Program-made: the position numbers and the translations under genes
DNA from: Pogonophryne albipinna
Taxonomy: Eukaryota; Chordata; Actinopteri; Perciformes; Artedidraconidae
Assembly: GCA_028583405.1 (NCBI GenBank)
Contig: CM053256.1
Span: 1,978,424 to 2,042,423, forward strand
DNA length: 64,000 nt
Direction: 5' to 3'
In this document: positions 39,963-54,676 of the stretch, piece after piece
Layout: the number at the start of each line of letters is the position of its first letter
Numbering within the stretch: position 1 is the first letter of the stretch
Notes under the pieces: model-generated
Seen by the model: only the letters and a program-made list of their open reading frames with translations
Told to the model about the DNA's origin: nothing
The model's database searches: none

Positions 39963-42900
39963 TTGTTCTGGTAAACCCACTGTTAGCTACCTGCTCAGGA
40001 CCGAGCTGACACAGTGACCAGTGGATAAATAAATCTGACAATTCAGGAAACTAAAGACTTGCATACTTTTCTCAGGGATTGACTCACTTTTACTTTAGCA
40101 GAGTAAATATTAGCCTTACATTTGTCCAGTAGCCAGAATAATGACTAGACTGTGTTCGCTTGATATGAAAGGCAATTATTTGCAAACACATTCCCTTTAG
40201 AGTGCCCTTGTAGGATTTTTAAATATCTGGCATTAAATGATTGTTGTTTCAGCCGTCCAACTGCATGTTATTTATTCTTTTCGGACAAAAAAATGATTTG
40301 AAGAAGCTCAAATGTTGAGGTCTCACATCGCTAAATGAGCAGCGGCGACACAGCGTGGAGTGAGCGCCGCTCTGTCTTGGCTTTAGGAAGAGAACATTGT
40401 CTGGACAGGAAAGAGCATGATACCACTGACACGGCACAATCCCTCAGCACCTCGGGGTATTTGATTATCTCCGTAGCAACCTGCTCGTTGATGACCCCCA
40501 TTACCTGCCTGGCACACAGGTCAGGCACGTATTGCTTCGAATTAAATGTACTTCCTGACAATCTCACACACAAGGACATAGAACATGTGGTGAGGTGTGA
40601 GGAGGGGTCCTCAACAACAATGGATCCATGCATACATGGGCTGATTCCATCATGAGCTGCACATACTTTACTAATGTCTTTGTGGAGATAAAGGATATTT
40701 GTTTGTACTTAAGGGCATTGGAAGCAGTTCCCTTACTGAATTGCAAATGTCATTTTCCCACCACTTTACTCTATTCTCAATTCTTTCACCTGGTCAGTAT
40801 ACCATGTGAACAGAAATGATTGAAACATGCAACATTTCTAATAATCAGATTTTTAGAAAACTTGACAGGTAATCAAAGGAATATCGCCACATGATTCTTG
40901 ACAAAAAAAGGATGTAAACAGTGCATTTATAGATGCAATGGTGTGGTTCTCGGAGGAGCTTATGGCTAAGCTGATTCTGCATAATCTCCCCAAACAAGAG
41001 GGTCTATTCTCAGAGAGACCAAAGCACAAACAGATACCATATGTCAGCGCAGCTATTAGTGGGCTCTAGCACAGACAGCTGTCTCATCTTCTAAGTCTAG
41101 CAGACTACACACTACAAGACCTTTTCATCGTCTCTCAAGGTCAGTATTTCCGCCTGTTTCTAGTCAAAAAACAACCACCGGGGTTTTGCCAAATGACCAG
41201 AACACCAACCTCCAGGATCAACACTTTGATATAAACACAAACAACTTTACTTAGTTTGCCCAAAAGACTCATTAGGTTGGAGGTTTTTCCTCTCCATTAC
41301 TTTTTCATCTGATATGTCCACAGGTGGGAGGTGTTGCCATGTGAAACAGATCTATGTGAATCCCTCTGTTGGTCCTAAAACTACAGACTGCGAATTTGCA
41401 AGAAACCTTGTATACTGTAGATACTGGCATTGTTTCAGGCAGTTCATTTTCAAGAGCAGTAATTGTGTTAATGAGAGCAAGCCCCCCTGAGAAAAATTTA
41501 AAAGTGTTATTTCGTGGAAGCCAAAAACTGTAATTCCTCAACTATGAATATCATTTTAACAGTGATTTCCATCCTGCTTCACTTGGCAAAGCACAACCGT
41601 TTGGCCATGTGGGTGTTTTGGAATAGAGAGCAAGCTTTCACAGGTTATTTTTTTATTCACTCAACTGTGTTAAGTAAATGGTGTGAAGATACGTCACACA
41701 TCAGGTATTATGTTTCTCACATAATAACAATGTTTTGAAAAATCCTCCTGCACGGTTCACAATAGATGACGTTTCACTGAGCTGGAAAATGAAATAATTT
41801 TGTCAGCCTGTCATCGTAAGAGAAAATATGACTTTTTCTGTTCAGCTGATTACTTAGCATCCATTACTGAGTATCATACTATTGCACGCTTCATGATACA
41901 ATCACACCCGATTAAACTGCTTAACACGCTCAGATTCATGATGTAATAAATGTCAAACTTACAGAAGAAAAAACTCATAGCTAGCTTCTAAACTGTGATG
42001 GTGATCAAATACAATAATCCTAAAATTCAAGAGAAATTGGGCCAGGCTTGGCGAGAACTGTGATTTAAATATGTGTCTTCCTATTTTCTGGACTCGATAG
42101 TATGGTGGCCTACAGGGACTACCAGGACTCTAGTGGTACCATCATGTCCAACAAATTGTTCCCTACGTCAGGCTCTCATGAAAGTCCCTAGCACCCTCCC
42201 ACACCTGCCAGGGACCGTCCTTCCTGCGGTTGCCTCTCCTCCTCCTCTTCCTCCTCCCACTGGCAGCAGGGCGGGCGGTAATTAATTTCCACGTTTTAAC
42301 TGGGAGGCAAAACGCTAGCATCCTGGGACTGAGGCGTGTGCCACCAGCCTACATTCTGGATTCAAGGGATTAGGATAATTAGCCCCCGGAAGAGTGGGCA
42401 GACAGATGGAGAGAGGAGATGGAGCCACCTCGTGGCCGGGGAGGCTGATCCCTCCTGTTCTCTCCTCTAGCTTATGGACGCAAAGAAGCTGTAAACAATA
42501 GTTTTCTAACCGATGAAGAGTGGGGGGAAAACAATCTAGACACAAACAGATTGCCGAATACTTTTGCCTCAGGATAATCCATCTGATATGCTTTTTTATC
42601 AGTTTGAAAACATTTCAAACTGGATTCCTCTACTGGGGAAATAACTTGTTGTGCTAACTTGCTACAAAGGCGAATTTATTTATGTGATAGTGCGTAAGCG
42701 TCTGTTTGTAGGCACACATTTAAGCGTTCTCAAAATGGGTGCCGGCTAATGTGTGTGATTGTTGGGTGGGGCGTTAGACAGAAACTGTGCTCTCTGCTCT
42801 GCTCAGGATCCCTCAGTCACTTAATGAAAAAGAGAGTGGACTTGTTGCAAGTCACTGATGCAGAAAACAGATTAACTCAGCTGGGCTGCGCTTGCCCAAT

Positions 42901-45900
42901 ATCATGTAAAACAAAAGCATGAACTCAAGTGTTGGGCATGAGGGGAGAAAGCACTACTGGTATATATTATATATTGTATACAGTGATTAAAATCGATAGA
43001 TAACAGAGGAGATTCTGCAGCGTTTTAATATTACACCAAGACCTTGAAACCAGTAAGAAGCAGTTGGCGTTTGTGAAAGGTATATCACAATTAGTTATTG
43101 ATTTACACTCATAATTATAGCCCCAGGGCCTGTTTAATACCAGGTTTTCTTACCCATTTTTCGGTGAGAGAGTAATAATCCTCAGTATTGATACGCTGAT
43201 GATAACATGCTCAATTGCACTGATGAAACTGCAACTGTGTTATGAGTGACAGAAGAGAAATTCATGATAATCACACATGATTTAATAGTGGTCTTATTTC
43301 TTCAATCAAAAACATTGTATTATTGAACATCCTCGATATCCATCCAAATGAAAAATAAGATAACAGACACACAAAGCCATTCCTTTTAACCGCTCCCTGA
43401 GCATACAGTAGAATCATTCCTAACGATACTAATGTTACATGCCTCCCAACATGTGTATGCTTGAATGATTTCCAGCACCAGCTGACGGCATCTGCCATAT
43501 CTTCCCTCCCTCAGTGTGTTTTGGTGCTTTTTGCTCATATTACTCAAGACAAAAAATAAGTGACAGTTAGCTCCGCAGACTCCAGCGCAGTAGTGCACTG
43601 TGTCTGAGGCTAGCATCTGATAGACCGCAATAAGGGGCCTGCAATTGTGAATGGAGAAGGGGGCTGGCAGAGAAAGAGGGGGGGCAGCAGTACAGTGAAG
43701 GCTCTTGACAGGTAGACAGCAGGTGTGAGTAGAAAGGATACACCCAGTCCCGTGGGCTGTAACACTCAGAGTGTTTCTGATAACCTGTTTTGTTTTTAAT
43801 CAGTGGGCTGTTTGTAGGAATGTGTGAACTGTGGTCAGTCCTCCATCTATTTCATTGCTGTTTAAGATGCCTAATCAGTCAATTGTTCCTGTTACAGTGG
43901 CGTGCTTCATACATTTGAAGTTGCACTTTTTAAAATGTCAAAGTAAGAGGTTGTTGTTGAACATTAATTATAGCTCTCTCTGAACGTTCAATTGTACTGA
44001 AATAAACTGTGAAAGAGAAACTGTCTGTGAGGTAATTTAAGTGCTACCGTTTCTGTTCTGTAGACTAAACCCCAAGCCTGTTTTTCAGGTTTCAGGCTCG
44101 AAAATGACATTCCCAGAACAAATGATCATATCTTCCCTTCTAAAAGGGTTAAATTAATAATCTTTTTTCTCAAAGTAATGATAAACCTGTGAGTTGGATG
44201 TAGAAAAGTCAAAATAAATATAGATGTTTTTTATTTTAAAGAAAATTCAGATTGAACATGGTAAAAAAATGTAAATTATAGTGTCCGTCCAAAAAATATT
44301 TTGTACTTATAGTGAAAACTAACCTTGGATGATGGGTTAGTAGACTAAAAGCTTTAGGAATCCAAAGTACAACATATAATAAGTACCCTGTATCAAGATT
44401 GATGCAAAACAAGTGATATTTGACCTTTTTAGACAGATTTAGCAAAAACCTCTTCTGGGGCCATTTGGGTGGATTTTCCATATCTCTGGCCCCCCTTGCT
44501 GGATTTTGACATGTGACATCGCTTTCTGACCGTCAGAGCCAATGGATTCGAGGGGAACTCACACATAGTCCTTATTTGCTAATGTGTGTATTGTGTGTAG
44601 ACTGCCGCATAGCCAAGACCGGAAGCAGCAGCCACTCTGGTGGCTACCATTAGCAGCTAACTTTTGCTCTGCGATTTTTACATAAAAATTGAATTATGGA
44701 TTATAAATGAAATACTTTTTTTATACAGAGACGTTAGAAACCTATGGATTAACCGATTCAGCCGCGTTTTTTCTCGTTTTAATGCCATTGAACACGTCTT
44801 TTGATCAGATTGACAGCTACGGTGAGATGATCTCCCTAGAAGCTCCGTAAAGGTACGTGTTGTGATGTCTGTGTTTGCTTCCCCTGTCGCGAGTTCGGAT
44901 CACTCAGTGATGATACTATATACCTAAATAATCTGTGGAACCTCAGCTTTAATCGGATATCTTGTATGTGCAGCTACGATAAGTAATAAGGGTACTTTTA
45001 TCTTGAGTTCTGTGCCAATGTCCGTTAGCATTTTTCGCTAAGGGGTCATTTAGATGCTTCTTATGAGACTTGTGTTTTGTTTTGGTAAAAATGGTTTGTA
45101 TCGTCAGTTAGCTGAGATTATTCGCGTCAATCTGGTATAACACATTAATAGGTTCTTAAATATTAAGATCCCCTGAGACACAGTGCCGTGAAAAAAAAAC
45201 CAGGGGTTTAACAGTCTCACATGAATTAATTCCTAACTTTACTCTTAATCAAGTCAACCTTTAGCTTGAATTGAAAACACAAGTACCGCAGCTACTTCAT
45301 TACACAAAAGGATTTTATTGTTAGTCTTAAGAGTGTGAGTTTTATTTTAGAAGACATATAGCTGCAAGGACTACGTGCTAACATGTAGCACCTTTTACAT
45401 GTTCACACTCCGCTGCTTATCAAATCAAGCATTTCCTAACAGCCAGCCACTCGAGAGCGATCAAGATGTTGTTTGTTCACTTACTGCCATTCCACATTAA
45501 ATGAGTAAGATATTGAATAAGATACAAAACGCGCTGAATTCAGGTGATGTAACAACATATTTGTAGGTCTTGCAAATAGTTGTTAATTATCCACTCTCTT
45601 TTAGTCGGAAGTAAATGCTTACCCAAGCTTTTCTGGTCTTCATTTTGTTTTGCATGAATGCTCTCTGAGGACAATACAATGTGCTGTTAGTGTACAAATT
45701 CATACAGTAAGTTCACTATGGATATGAAGGCTAAATGTGGGTCACCAGAAGGAGAGAGAGGGCAGTGCTGAGCAAGCTTAATTGCTTTGCTTAAGGTTTG
45801 AAAGGGAAGAAAGGTAAAAGTGTCCACTCTGTATTCTTTAGATTTGAGTAAAAATAAACATATTGAAAAACCTGGCAACACATGATTTCCATTAGGGCAC

Positions 45901-47349
45901 ATGCAATAAACCTGATCGTTTAATATCCTGTGTAATGTATCAATCATATATCTCTTCCATGGAGAAGAACAACATCTCGAGCAAATGCATCATTTCCATT
46001 TACTGAAGACTCAGCTGTTTTCATCTTTTGAAAACATAGACTGTAAATGTGTCTTAACCAACCCTGGCAGAAACGAGATACACCCTGTAGACCTAGATTG
46101 AAAGAAGAATAATTACATCTAAATTACCAGGTAAGCAATCATTTAATTCTCCTTGTCACATGGAATAAAGATTCATTTGATAGCAAATATTACACAATGA
46201 ATTATTGAATAACTCATCTCCCAAGTCAAATTAATCTTGAGGATTGATGGCGTGGATGTAACCTGTGATCGGAGTAACATATTTCACGAGTCATTGGTGG
46301 CATGCTACACATTCACAAGGGGCATTACCGAGTGATGACTTGATTTTGACTCACTGTCCCTATTTGAAATCAGGTTATAAACAAACAGGGGGTGACGGTT
46401 CTGCAGTCGACCAAATTATGATTGCAGAGTCACTCAGCTTTTTAATTAAGTCTGTTAACGGATTATGACAGTGCCTGAACATAACGCATCACATGTAATG
46501 AGTCATGAACCATCCCCTCCTGATTCCTCCAGACACCTAAAATGATTAAGTGCAGTGTCCTTTATGAGTTGACAGTGAGGGTCCCTTGATGTACAGCACA
46601 GCAGTTATGCAGCTGTACGACTTGATTTTCTGCAGTCTGCCATGCCCCCTCAGAAAACTGTAACAGGATATTATAGACAAGGTAGAGCAGTTCAGTTTCT
46701 TCAAACATCTTAGCGTTTCAGGCCCTCTCTGCTTTGAATGACAAAATAGGTCCTTGACTCCATCCTCTCAGTGGCTTTACAGTATCCCTGCTTTCACTTT
46801 CCAAGTACTGCCATTGGAGTGACTGTTACTAAACTAGTACCGTGTGAAAGTCCTTAAGGAAGCAAGTGCATCATGGGTACTTCTCTGTGTGCTAGGCTCC
46901 TCGCCACACTGTTGGCTCTCTTTAGGCGAGGCGTTATGCTTGCTTCGGTCTCTTAATCCCACAAGTACCCTTGAGATTGACCAGGCGTATTTAGCGGCTA
47001 CCTCCTGGCATATGGCCTTTATTAAACTGCCTTAGATTCGGAGAAGAAAACAATTGCACTTTTCTCCCGCTGTATTGTAGGCTATAGTGCACGCTCCCAC
47101 CACATTTCAAGGGTTGGCGGAGATGAATAGGCTACCCACATCACAACAACATTCACCAACCTCCCACAGCACCACCCTGCCCACTAGAGGTGACTTTGTA
47201 AACAACAGTTTGTTATGTTAAACACAATTTCGGTTGAAATGTCATGGTGTTTGGATTATGGTATTTAGGCATAGAAAGTGTGACAATGATACGTCTTTAC
47301 GAGAGGGTCCCAGGCTTTGTTTGCATCTTACATGTGAATGAGGCAACAA
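39963..47349. other. Long intronic stretch, mostly anonymous
   Basis: About 7.4 kb without recognised mobile-element ends or exons. Contains a CpG-enriched segment at 44570-44860 (listed separately) and CT-rich DNA at 42220-42260. Conserved enhancers could be present but cannot be recognised here. Confidence 0.45.
44570..44856 (+). other. CpG-enriched segment with a donor-like end
   Basis: CG dinucleotides are more frequent than in the AT-rich flanks, continuing to about 44900. The segment includes AGCAGCCACTCTGGTGGCTA and ends CTCCGTAAAG|GTACGT, which fits a splice donor. It could be an alternative non-coding first exon, a promoter of an intronic transcript, or a decayed repeat. No coding frame is supported. 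Confidence 0.25.
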
Positions 47350-48688
47350 ATTTCATTTCATTTCAAACCTTTATTTAGACAGATAAATCCCATTGAGATC
47401 ATTGATCTCTTTTTCAAGGGAGACCTGCTCAAGTAGTTCCACATGAAACATAAAAACTAGGGCTGTCAAACGATTAACATTTTTAATCAGATTAATCACA
47501 GCTTAAAAATTAATTAATCATGATTAATCACCATTCGAACTATGTCCAATATATGCCATTTCTTTATGTATATTGTTGTGGGAATGGAAAGATAAATGAA
47601 AGAAGGCGGATATATCCATTTAACATACAGTATCTATGTTTATTATAACATTTTTCTGCGTGTCAAAATGAAAGACAGCCCACACACATATCAATCATCA
47701 AACCGTGGGGTCTTAATTCATTACGTGTTGATTTCTATCAACGGGGAGTACTTCAGGAAAGTCGACAGGGGGGGGGCGTAGTTTTGGCACAATTCCGTTG
47801 TACAGACCGACGTTAACAGCAGCCCTGTCTGTGCACACGGAGACCGACTCTGTCGTCCGGTGATCTAACCGCCTTCTGGAAAAGCTTCACAAGTACGTCG
47901 GTACGCAAATGCGCTTTGTGACACAAGTTTCAGATTACGCACATAACCTGCGTACCAGTTATGTGCACCCCTGTACTACAGCAAAAGTATTCTCCGTCGG
48001 GACTTCCTGCAACAACACCGACATTATCAAAGATGTTTTATTGAGAAGACGATCACTACGTGACAAAAGTTTTCAAAACCGTTTCTGGTCTTCGGTATTT
48101 CCAGACAAGTGGCTACTAAAATCAATCTGACTAACTGCTGTCTGTGCAATTTACTCCGCGCGAGTTGGCGGACTTTATTTTGCTTACTTTAACATCATTT
48201 TTCATGGTGGGGCTAAGCCATTTCTTGGTATGGGTGTAGCCTACCGCAGCCATACCCTGGCGCTGCCACTGGTGGGATGTATGGGGCGGGCCATTCTGCA
48301 CATGCGTTAAATGCGTTAAATATTTTAACGCAATTAATTCAAAAAATTAATTACCGCCGTTAACGCGATAATTTTGACAGCACTAATAAAAACATAAACA
48401 GAACAACAAAAGGACATCATACAGCATCATTTACATAATTATCCACATAAACAGGTACCAATAGCTTCCGATTGAGTAGCATCCAACCGAGCTTTAAAAA
48501 CATTTAGTGGCACCAGATTGTTCAGTTTCCATTTAATTTGCAGACTATTCCAAGACAGAGGAGCTGCGCATCTAAAAGCTGTCTTCCCTAAGACAGTCCT
48601 AGCAGTTGGCACATTTAATAAAACCACAGCATTCGATCTCAGGCAGTAGCCACTTACAATTTTCCGTGAGATCAGGGAGCAAAATGGC
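47350..48688 (-). mobile_element. LINE 3' end (same family as 5410-7800), interrupted
   Basis: Minus-strand fragment whose 3' tail (ATGAA-type repeats, 47350-47365) and 3'UTR (to 47457, continuing at 48394) match the element at 5410-5600. The C-terminal frame (48690-48439) reads CSLISRK, YCLRS, VVLLNVPTARTVLGK and AAPLSWNSLQ as in the first copy. A hAT-type element has inserted into the 3'UTR at 47458-48385. The 5' end at about 48688 lies within the C-terminal domain. Confidence 0.87.
47458..48385 (+). mobile_element. hAT-type element, TAGGGCTGTCAAA family, copy 2
   Basis: Ends TAGGGCTGTCAAACGATTAA and, reversed, TAGTGCTGTCAAAATTATCG; flanked by a perfect 8-bp duplication ATAAAAAC (47450-47457, 48386-48393) that occurs once in the uninterrupted LINE. 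This fixes the ends and supports hAT placement. Very similar to copy 1 (10017-11057) but about 113 bases shorter (lacks the G-rich block around 10330-10450). The frame shared with copy 1 (ATG at 47909) is cut at 48128-48130 by a stop. Confidence 0.92.
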
Positions 48689-51600
48689 GGCGACATGATT
48701 CACATAGTGCTATTGTTTTTATGCAATGCACAGATCGACAATTGGTGGTGACGCACCAATACAATACAAATAGAAATGTGCCAAAAACATTCACTGAAGA
48801 AAAAGACAAGATAGAAAACAGAGATAACAAATGTCATCTTTGCATCTGGAAATATAAGGAAAGCAATACAATTGAAGCGTTTACATTTGTCACTAAATCA
48901 ATTGGCTGTTGAATATTAATGTGTATATATATTTATATAAATATTACAACTTTTATATTGTTATTCAAATGTCTTGTACATTTGCATGTGTGCCTGTAAC
49001 CTCATCCTGCTACTTAAGATTCTTGATATTCTTTCTAATCAGTTTAATCATTAAACAAATCTTGATTTAGCGCTAATTCGTATTCATCATAATGCATTTT
49101 GTATGAACTGGACAAGCTGCAGCTTCCGCAGTTAAATAAATGAAGAAAAACATACTTAGTTTGATACGTAAAAGTAGTTATAGAAAATCTTTGTGAAAAG
49201 AGGAAATACAGGATTAAAAACGTGACCTGGGTTTGACACCAGGCTATAGGCATTGTGGTGGGCAGACAGAAACTGCAGCATGTGCAGTTGTTTTTTGAAA
49301 CCTTTCATTAGTAAAAGCCTCATAAGAAAAGCCAGGTGGTTTCAGCGGGTAATGAACTTGTCAGCTCTGAGGTTTTAGAGTTTGTTGGCTTTGTCGTTTT
49401 TTCTTATTATTCAATTCAGCACCTCGGTCGCTCTTCCTTCCCAGTGGATTTCTCAAGTCTCCGCTTGGATGCTTGTTTTGCACCAGGAACACATTTAGCT
49501 TCTCCCATTGGACCCAAGGTATTGAATTGCCTCTCATTCAAAATAAATAATCTGCTCCCATAATGCTCATACTGTGTATTCCCACAAATGGTAAGCAGCC
49601 AAAATGCTTTTGTAGCAAGGGGATTTTCTATTATTTTTCAAAAGCCCATCAATAGTATTAGGCCTGCCAGATAAAAGCAGTGAGACTTGACTGCACAAGA
49701 AGGTGAGTTTAGTATGAGGTATAGATTTGCCTCAATCCTTTTTCATTTCATTTGAGATTTCTTGCCTTTTTCATTTGGCAGAGGAAAATGCCATCAGCTC
49801 AGGCAGCATAAATTACTCTGCAGAGGGTGGAATTAAGTTTGTTATGATGTCTTGTACGGCCTTGTGATACTAAGCAAATTCATGTACCAAAAATAAGTGA
49901 GAAGTACAGCCTGGTTGTGCTGTAATGTTGCACTCTCTTCCTCCCCAAGGTCACAAATGTAATATTAGCAGGCTTTATTGTAAAATAAAAATAATAGAAT
50001 GGAGCAGGTTTATTAAAGTTATCTTGTACCAAACATTATGACAAAAATAATGAAAGCTCTTGAGGTTGCTCGTCATAAATGATTGCTTTACTTGACCTTG
50101 CTCAATTGGTGTGAAAGCACTTTAAATTCATCAACAAACATTTTGAATACACTGTGAACAAAAACCTTCTCTATTTATAACTCATGGATATTTTACACAT
50201 ACAGTTTCTCGTCTTAAAGTTTTTCTGAAGTGTGATGGTGAATCATTATTCCAGACAGGTCAGTAATTCCACTGTGTTTTTCAGCTGAGTGACCAGACAT
50301 GATGCACCGTCTGTTGTAAAGGCGATTCACAAGGTGCACATGTTATGTGTTCTGTCAACAACAAGTGTGGGCTGATTGTCAGCGCTCCACACGGAGCTGC
50401 TTCAGCAAGACGCCCTGTCCATGTCCGGGATCAAAGAGAAACAGCAAAGACAATTTATTCTGTGCAGCGATTGTGACCATCGCTAGCAGTGGGGGTTATG
50501 CAGGAAGTGATCTGAACAAAACAAGTTGTATCAGTGGTCGAGATAGTGCTGCTGTGAGGATGATTTCAAACTCTTTGCTCGAGTCACCTTCAAATTATAT
50601 TTGATCAATTATATCTTATATTATGAATTTCGTTTTTTTAAAAGGTGGACATAAGAAACATCAGGAATATGCTTTTGGTTTTGAGAGAACATAATATCCT
50701 AGGCAAAGAAAGGTTTTATGAGAGTATGATCTTGAACGTTGCCCATCTTAAAATAAGTCACACAAGGTTGTTTTGAAGCAGGAGATGCCTTGAAACAAGT
50801 GAACTTTCTCAATCCTACATAACTTCAGTGACCTTCAGGCTATGTTTTTATTAAAATATTTAAAATTTGATCTTGGAAGGGCGTTTCCATTCCAAGTAGA
50901 GATAAATACATGGCACGCTAGGAGACTGCAAATGATATACTACAGCTTCTCAGTTTCAAGGACACATACAGCCGGCAATCGAATGTTTTTGGTGTATTAA
51001 ATAGAGGAAAACAAATACAAATCTTAAGCTTTTTCCAAAGCATTGCGTTGGGACTATCTGAGCCTGTGGAATGAGACACAGGCTTAATGGGTTTGTTTAA
51101 AATGGCCTAATGGTGTTCTTGGTCTGCGTCCAAAGATACTCAAAGAGGCAATACGGGAATAATTTATATATTTAACTTTGGGCCGTATATTTTTGTCAAG
51201 GGCACTGATCTCATTAGAATTACTCCCTTACACCACTGACTGACTTTTCGTTTTGTGCTCTGGCTTTTTGACTCACATGTGTTTCTTTGATTTCTATTTC
51301 ACCGCGATCGATGGTGCGGGGGAACTTGGCACTATGAACAAAGATCAGTGATGAGACTCGTTGCACCTGTCAGAGCTGACCAGATCAGGTAATGAGGAAA
51401 GTCCCTCAGGATGTTAACGAACCCATTAAGCGCTCATGTGTGAAACTACTAGGAACCCGGTGTGTTAAATCGTAGCAGACAAATTAAAATTCACTGCACA
51501 TGGCACCAGAATGTAAATATCTTGCCTTAGCAAGGATGAGCTGGCCTCCTTCTCGTTGCTCTAATCGGCTTTGAAAAGACGGTGCAAAGTGCTTAGGAAT

Positions 51601-54600
51601 AATGCTTGTGCTCTGTGATAAAACAGCTTTTATTATAAACCTACAATAGCAAAGCCATGTTTGAAAAAGGAAGTAAAATATAAGCTCTGTGAATTTTGTT
51701 CTTCAAACTACAATAAATGGCGCTAATCCAGGACAAGATGTGAACGCAACAGCTTCCTAACAAAATCTTATCATGTCGTTTTGTCTTCTCATCCCCGGGA
51801 GGGTTTTTAAGCTACAGATTGGTTAGTGTTCTTAGCAAGTGGGTTTGATTGTAAAAACAAAAACAAAAAAATAGTACTTGTATGTCTGTGTTATTCAAAT
51901 ATAGACCTATCTTGCCTTATCTGTTTCATGAAACTGTCTATGGGTGGCGTGTTTCCAAGAGAGGATTCGTGTAGGCTGTCAATCAAGTCCGTGCAGTCAA
52001 ACGCGTTGATTTACATAGAGTCATGAGGGAATGTTCTTTGAAACTCATAATTTCTTTTACGCACTCTCGGGATTTTTAATATGATATATTTTACTGCAGG
52101 CTCCTAAAATGAAAAAAGGCTACCTGTAGTGACTTCAATTTAGATTCTCTAATGTCGAAAATTCATTCAGAAGGTATCAGTTAATGTCCCTCGGTTGACT
52201 GGGCCCTCACATTCATCGCTCCGTGCTCTCTGCTAATCCTCATGAGTACATGGCCCCTTCTACGTGCCCTGAGGGGAATAATCTCCCTCCTCATACCACC
52301 GGAAAATGTGGTTTGAAATGAGCGCCCAGGGCTTCAATTCAGATGTTTTAAGATTGGTCTTGTTCCAGAGGATGTGAAAGCTCTCGCGGACACGGTGAAT
52401 TTCCATTTGAGTGCCTCCTGTCCCGGAAACTAGCCAGAGGTGTCCCCAATGACCCGACCCACACCTTCCTTTCATTTGTCTACATTAACTTTGCATGTGT
52501 GGTCCGTCCAGTAATAAGTGGGGCAGATGTATATATAGCGGCGGCTGCAATGACTTTGAAAAACAGGGTGACTTGTCTTCAGACCCCTGTCAACCTCTGA
52601 AGGCTCTTATTCATCTCTATGACATATGTTTGCTGTATTTCCTATTTTTATATTCGCCTTCATTACAACTAATGTTTCTGCCTCTTTGACATTATTTGGC
52701 TTACACACAAGCCCTTTGTGTATTTTTTCTGTCATGTAGTTAAAAATGCGCTAAAAGCCTGTCTAAGATGTTAACTGCCTTTTAGGAAAGTGAGACAGGA
52801 GATCATAAAAATAAAACTTACATCCTGTTTTCATTTTGCCCATGGCAAAAGACACTCATTTCTATGGGTGGGGGACGATAATAGCTCTGTCAAAAGAGTT
52901 TTATACGTAGCTAAGTCAAAGTCTTGTTCTAATTATGTTAAGCATTAAAGCAACTAAGTGGTTGTCAAAACTGCACGGTGATAAACTGGCCTAAATTAAA
53001 CAATGCCTTTCCATTTTATTATGGACTTTGAAGCAGCTTGCAGGGATTAACACAGGCCTTGATATTAATTGAACCTTTAGTTCAAAGAATCAATGTCAAT
53101 TACACTGCACAATTTTTAGTAACCCAGAGTAGTTATCTGACCTTCCACTTTATAGAGCATGCATCCAACTGTGGTGTCCTAACCCTCAGGATAAGTCAAT
53201 TGTTCTGCAACAGGTTTGTGACAGTAACATTACAAGGCCTTTCCAAAGTGCATCTAATGAAAATGAAGCCCCGGAGTTACCAAGTGACCCGTCACAAAGA
53301 ATAAGAACATAAAACTGTACGCTGAGGCCTTGAGGGGAAAGGCTATTGCACTCATTCTTCAGTGCTGCTGTTCACACTCCTCACATTATATTGATTGCAA
53401 CATAAAATGTAACATACAGCGATGAAAGGACTTTAAAAAAGCTCTTCAATTTTTTTTTTTTTTAGTGACTATAAACTTTCAGTATTTGCCAACTGCTTCA
53501 AACACCATTCAAAGATAAAACGACAAATCTTCTGAAGGCAGTATGAGTATTGTGAGAAAGAGTGACTATATTCAACTAAGAGTGACAGGTTAACGGGCTC
53601 TCAGACTGAAATAAGCCCCACATTAAGCGAGACAATGCTGCGTTGGTCGGGGAGGTAGCAGTAAGACAATGAGATGCAACACAGGCCAGTTTAAGTAGAT
53701 CATTACAGTAAAGGCTTATCTAAATCCAAACTGTGAGGACAGATGATACAATTCTGTAGATTAATCACAGCAAACCCTCCGTCTGGATCATCAGGTACAG
53801 AGTGTGCCTGCTTGCTTGTATAGTACTTGTTTGGCCAATGCAGTGGTTTGCCATATGTTCTCGCTTAACACTGCGGAAAAAAGTGGAGCCAGGTTCTACT
53901 TTATGTCCAAAAAACCTGTCATTTTTTAACTCCAAATCCCTCTGAGTTGGCACCCCTGCTGTGTCTACGCAGCGGTCTCACTGGAATGAAGAATGCATCT
54001 CTCCACACAGCGTTGTCTGTTTGAACACGGCCTCAACTGCACCAGCAGCTGAGATGCTTGCAGAAATACCTGTGTTTGCTTGCCTCGCAGAGAGAGCCCA
54101 CTTGGGGGTCTGACTGGGGAAAACAAATGTGTCAGATCAATCATAAACAAAATACTGCTGCAAAGGCTATAATTTGTTTATGGTCCGGCTCATGGATGTA
54201 ACCACCATTTGACTGTTCACGGTGCCGGGTTAAAAATGTTAGATAAAGTGTTTCAGTGTTGAAAACAAACTGTAGTTGACCTTTAATATAATTATGGTCC
54301 ACTTTTGTTTCATACATTTTGTCGTGTCATGCATCTTAGCCAATGAAAAACAACCTCTCTTCCTTTTCATAGCCCTTGAAAGTTTCCGCACAAAGTGTTC
54401 AGTAAAGAGCCAGGAAGTGTCTGCGCTACGTGCTTTAGTATTCAATTACCATTTAAAAGTTAACTGTTACAAGGTCAATTCCAGTTTTTTTAACAGCAAT
54501 GTTTGAGGAGTACTGCAATTTCCACACATGGATGAATGCCTCTGACAATGTGGAGATAGCGATAGAGGGTAGACATGGCCAACGGCACACAAAGCACAAG

Positions 54601-54676
54601 GCTTCACATCTGCTACACATGAACGAGTATCGTCAAGGCACAATATCATATTTCAGAAAGGTTAAATAGCTTGTTT
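48689..54676. other. Intronic sequence, nothing recognised
   Basis: About 6 kb, AT-rich, with no exon or repeat ends recognised; a T-run lies at 53450-53464. Confidence 0.5.
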
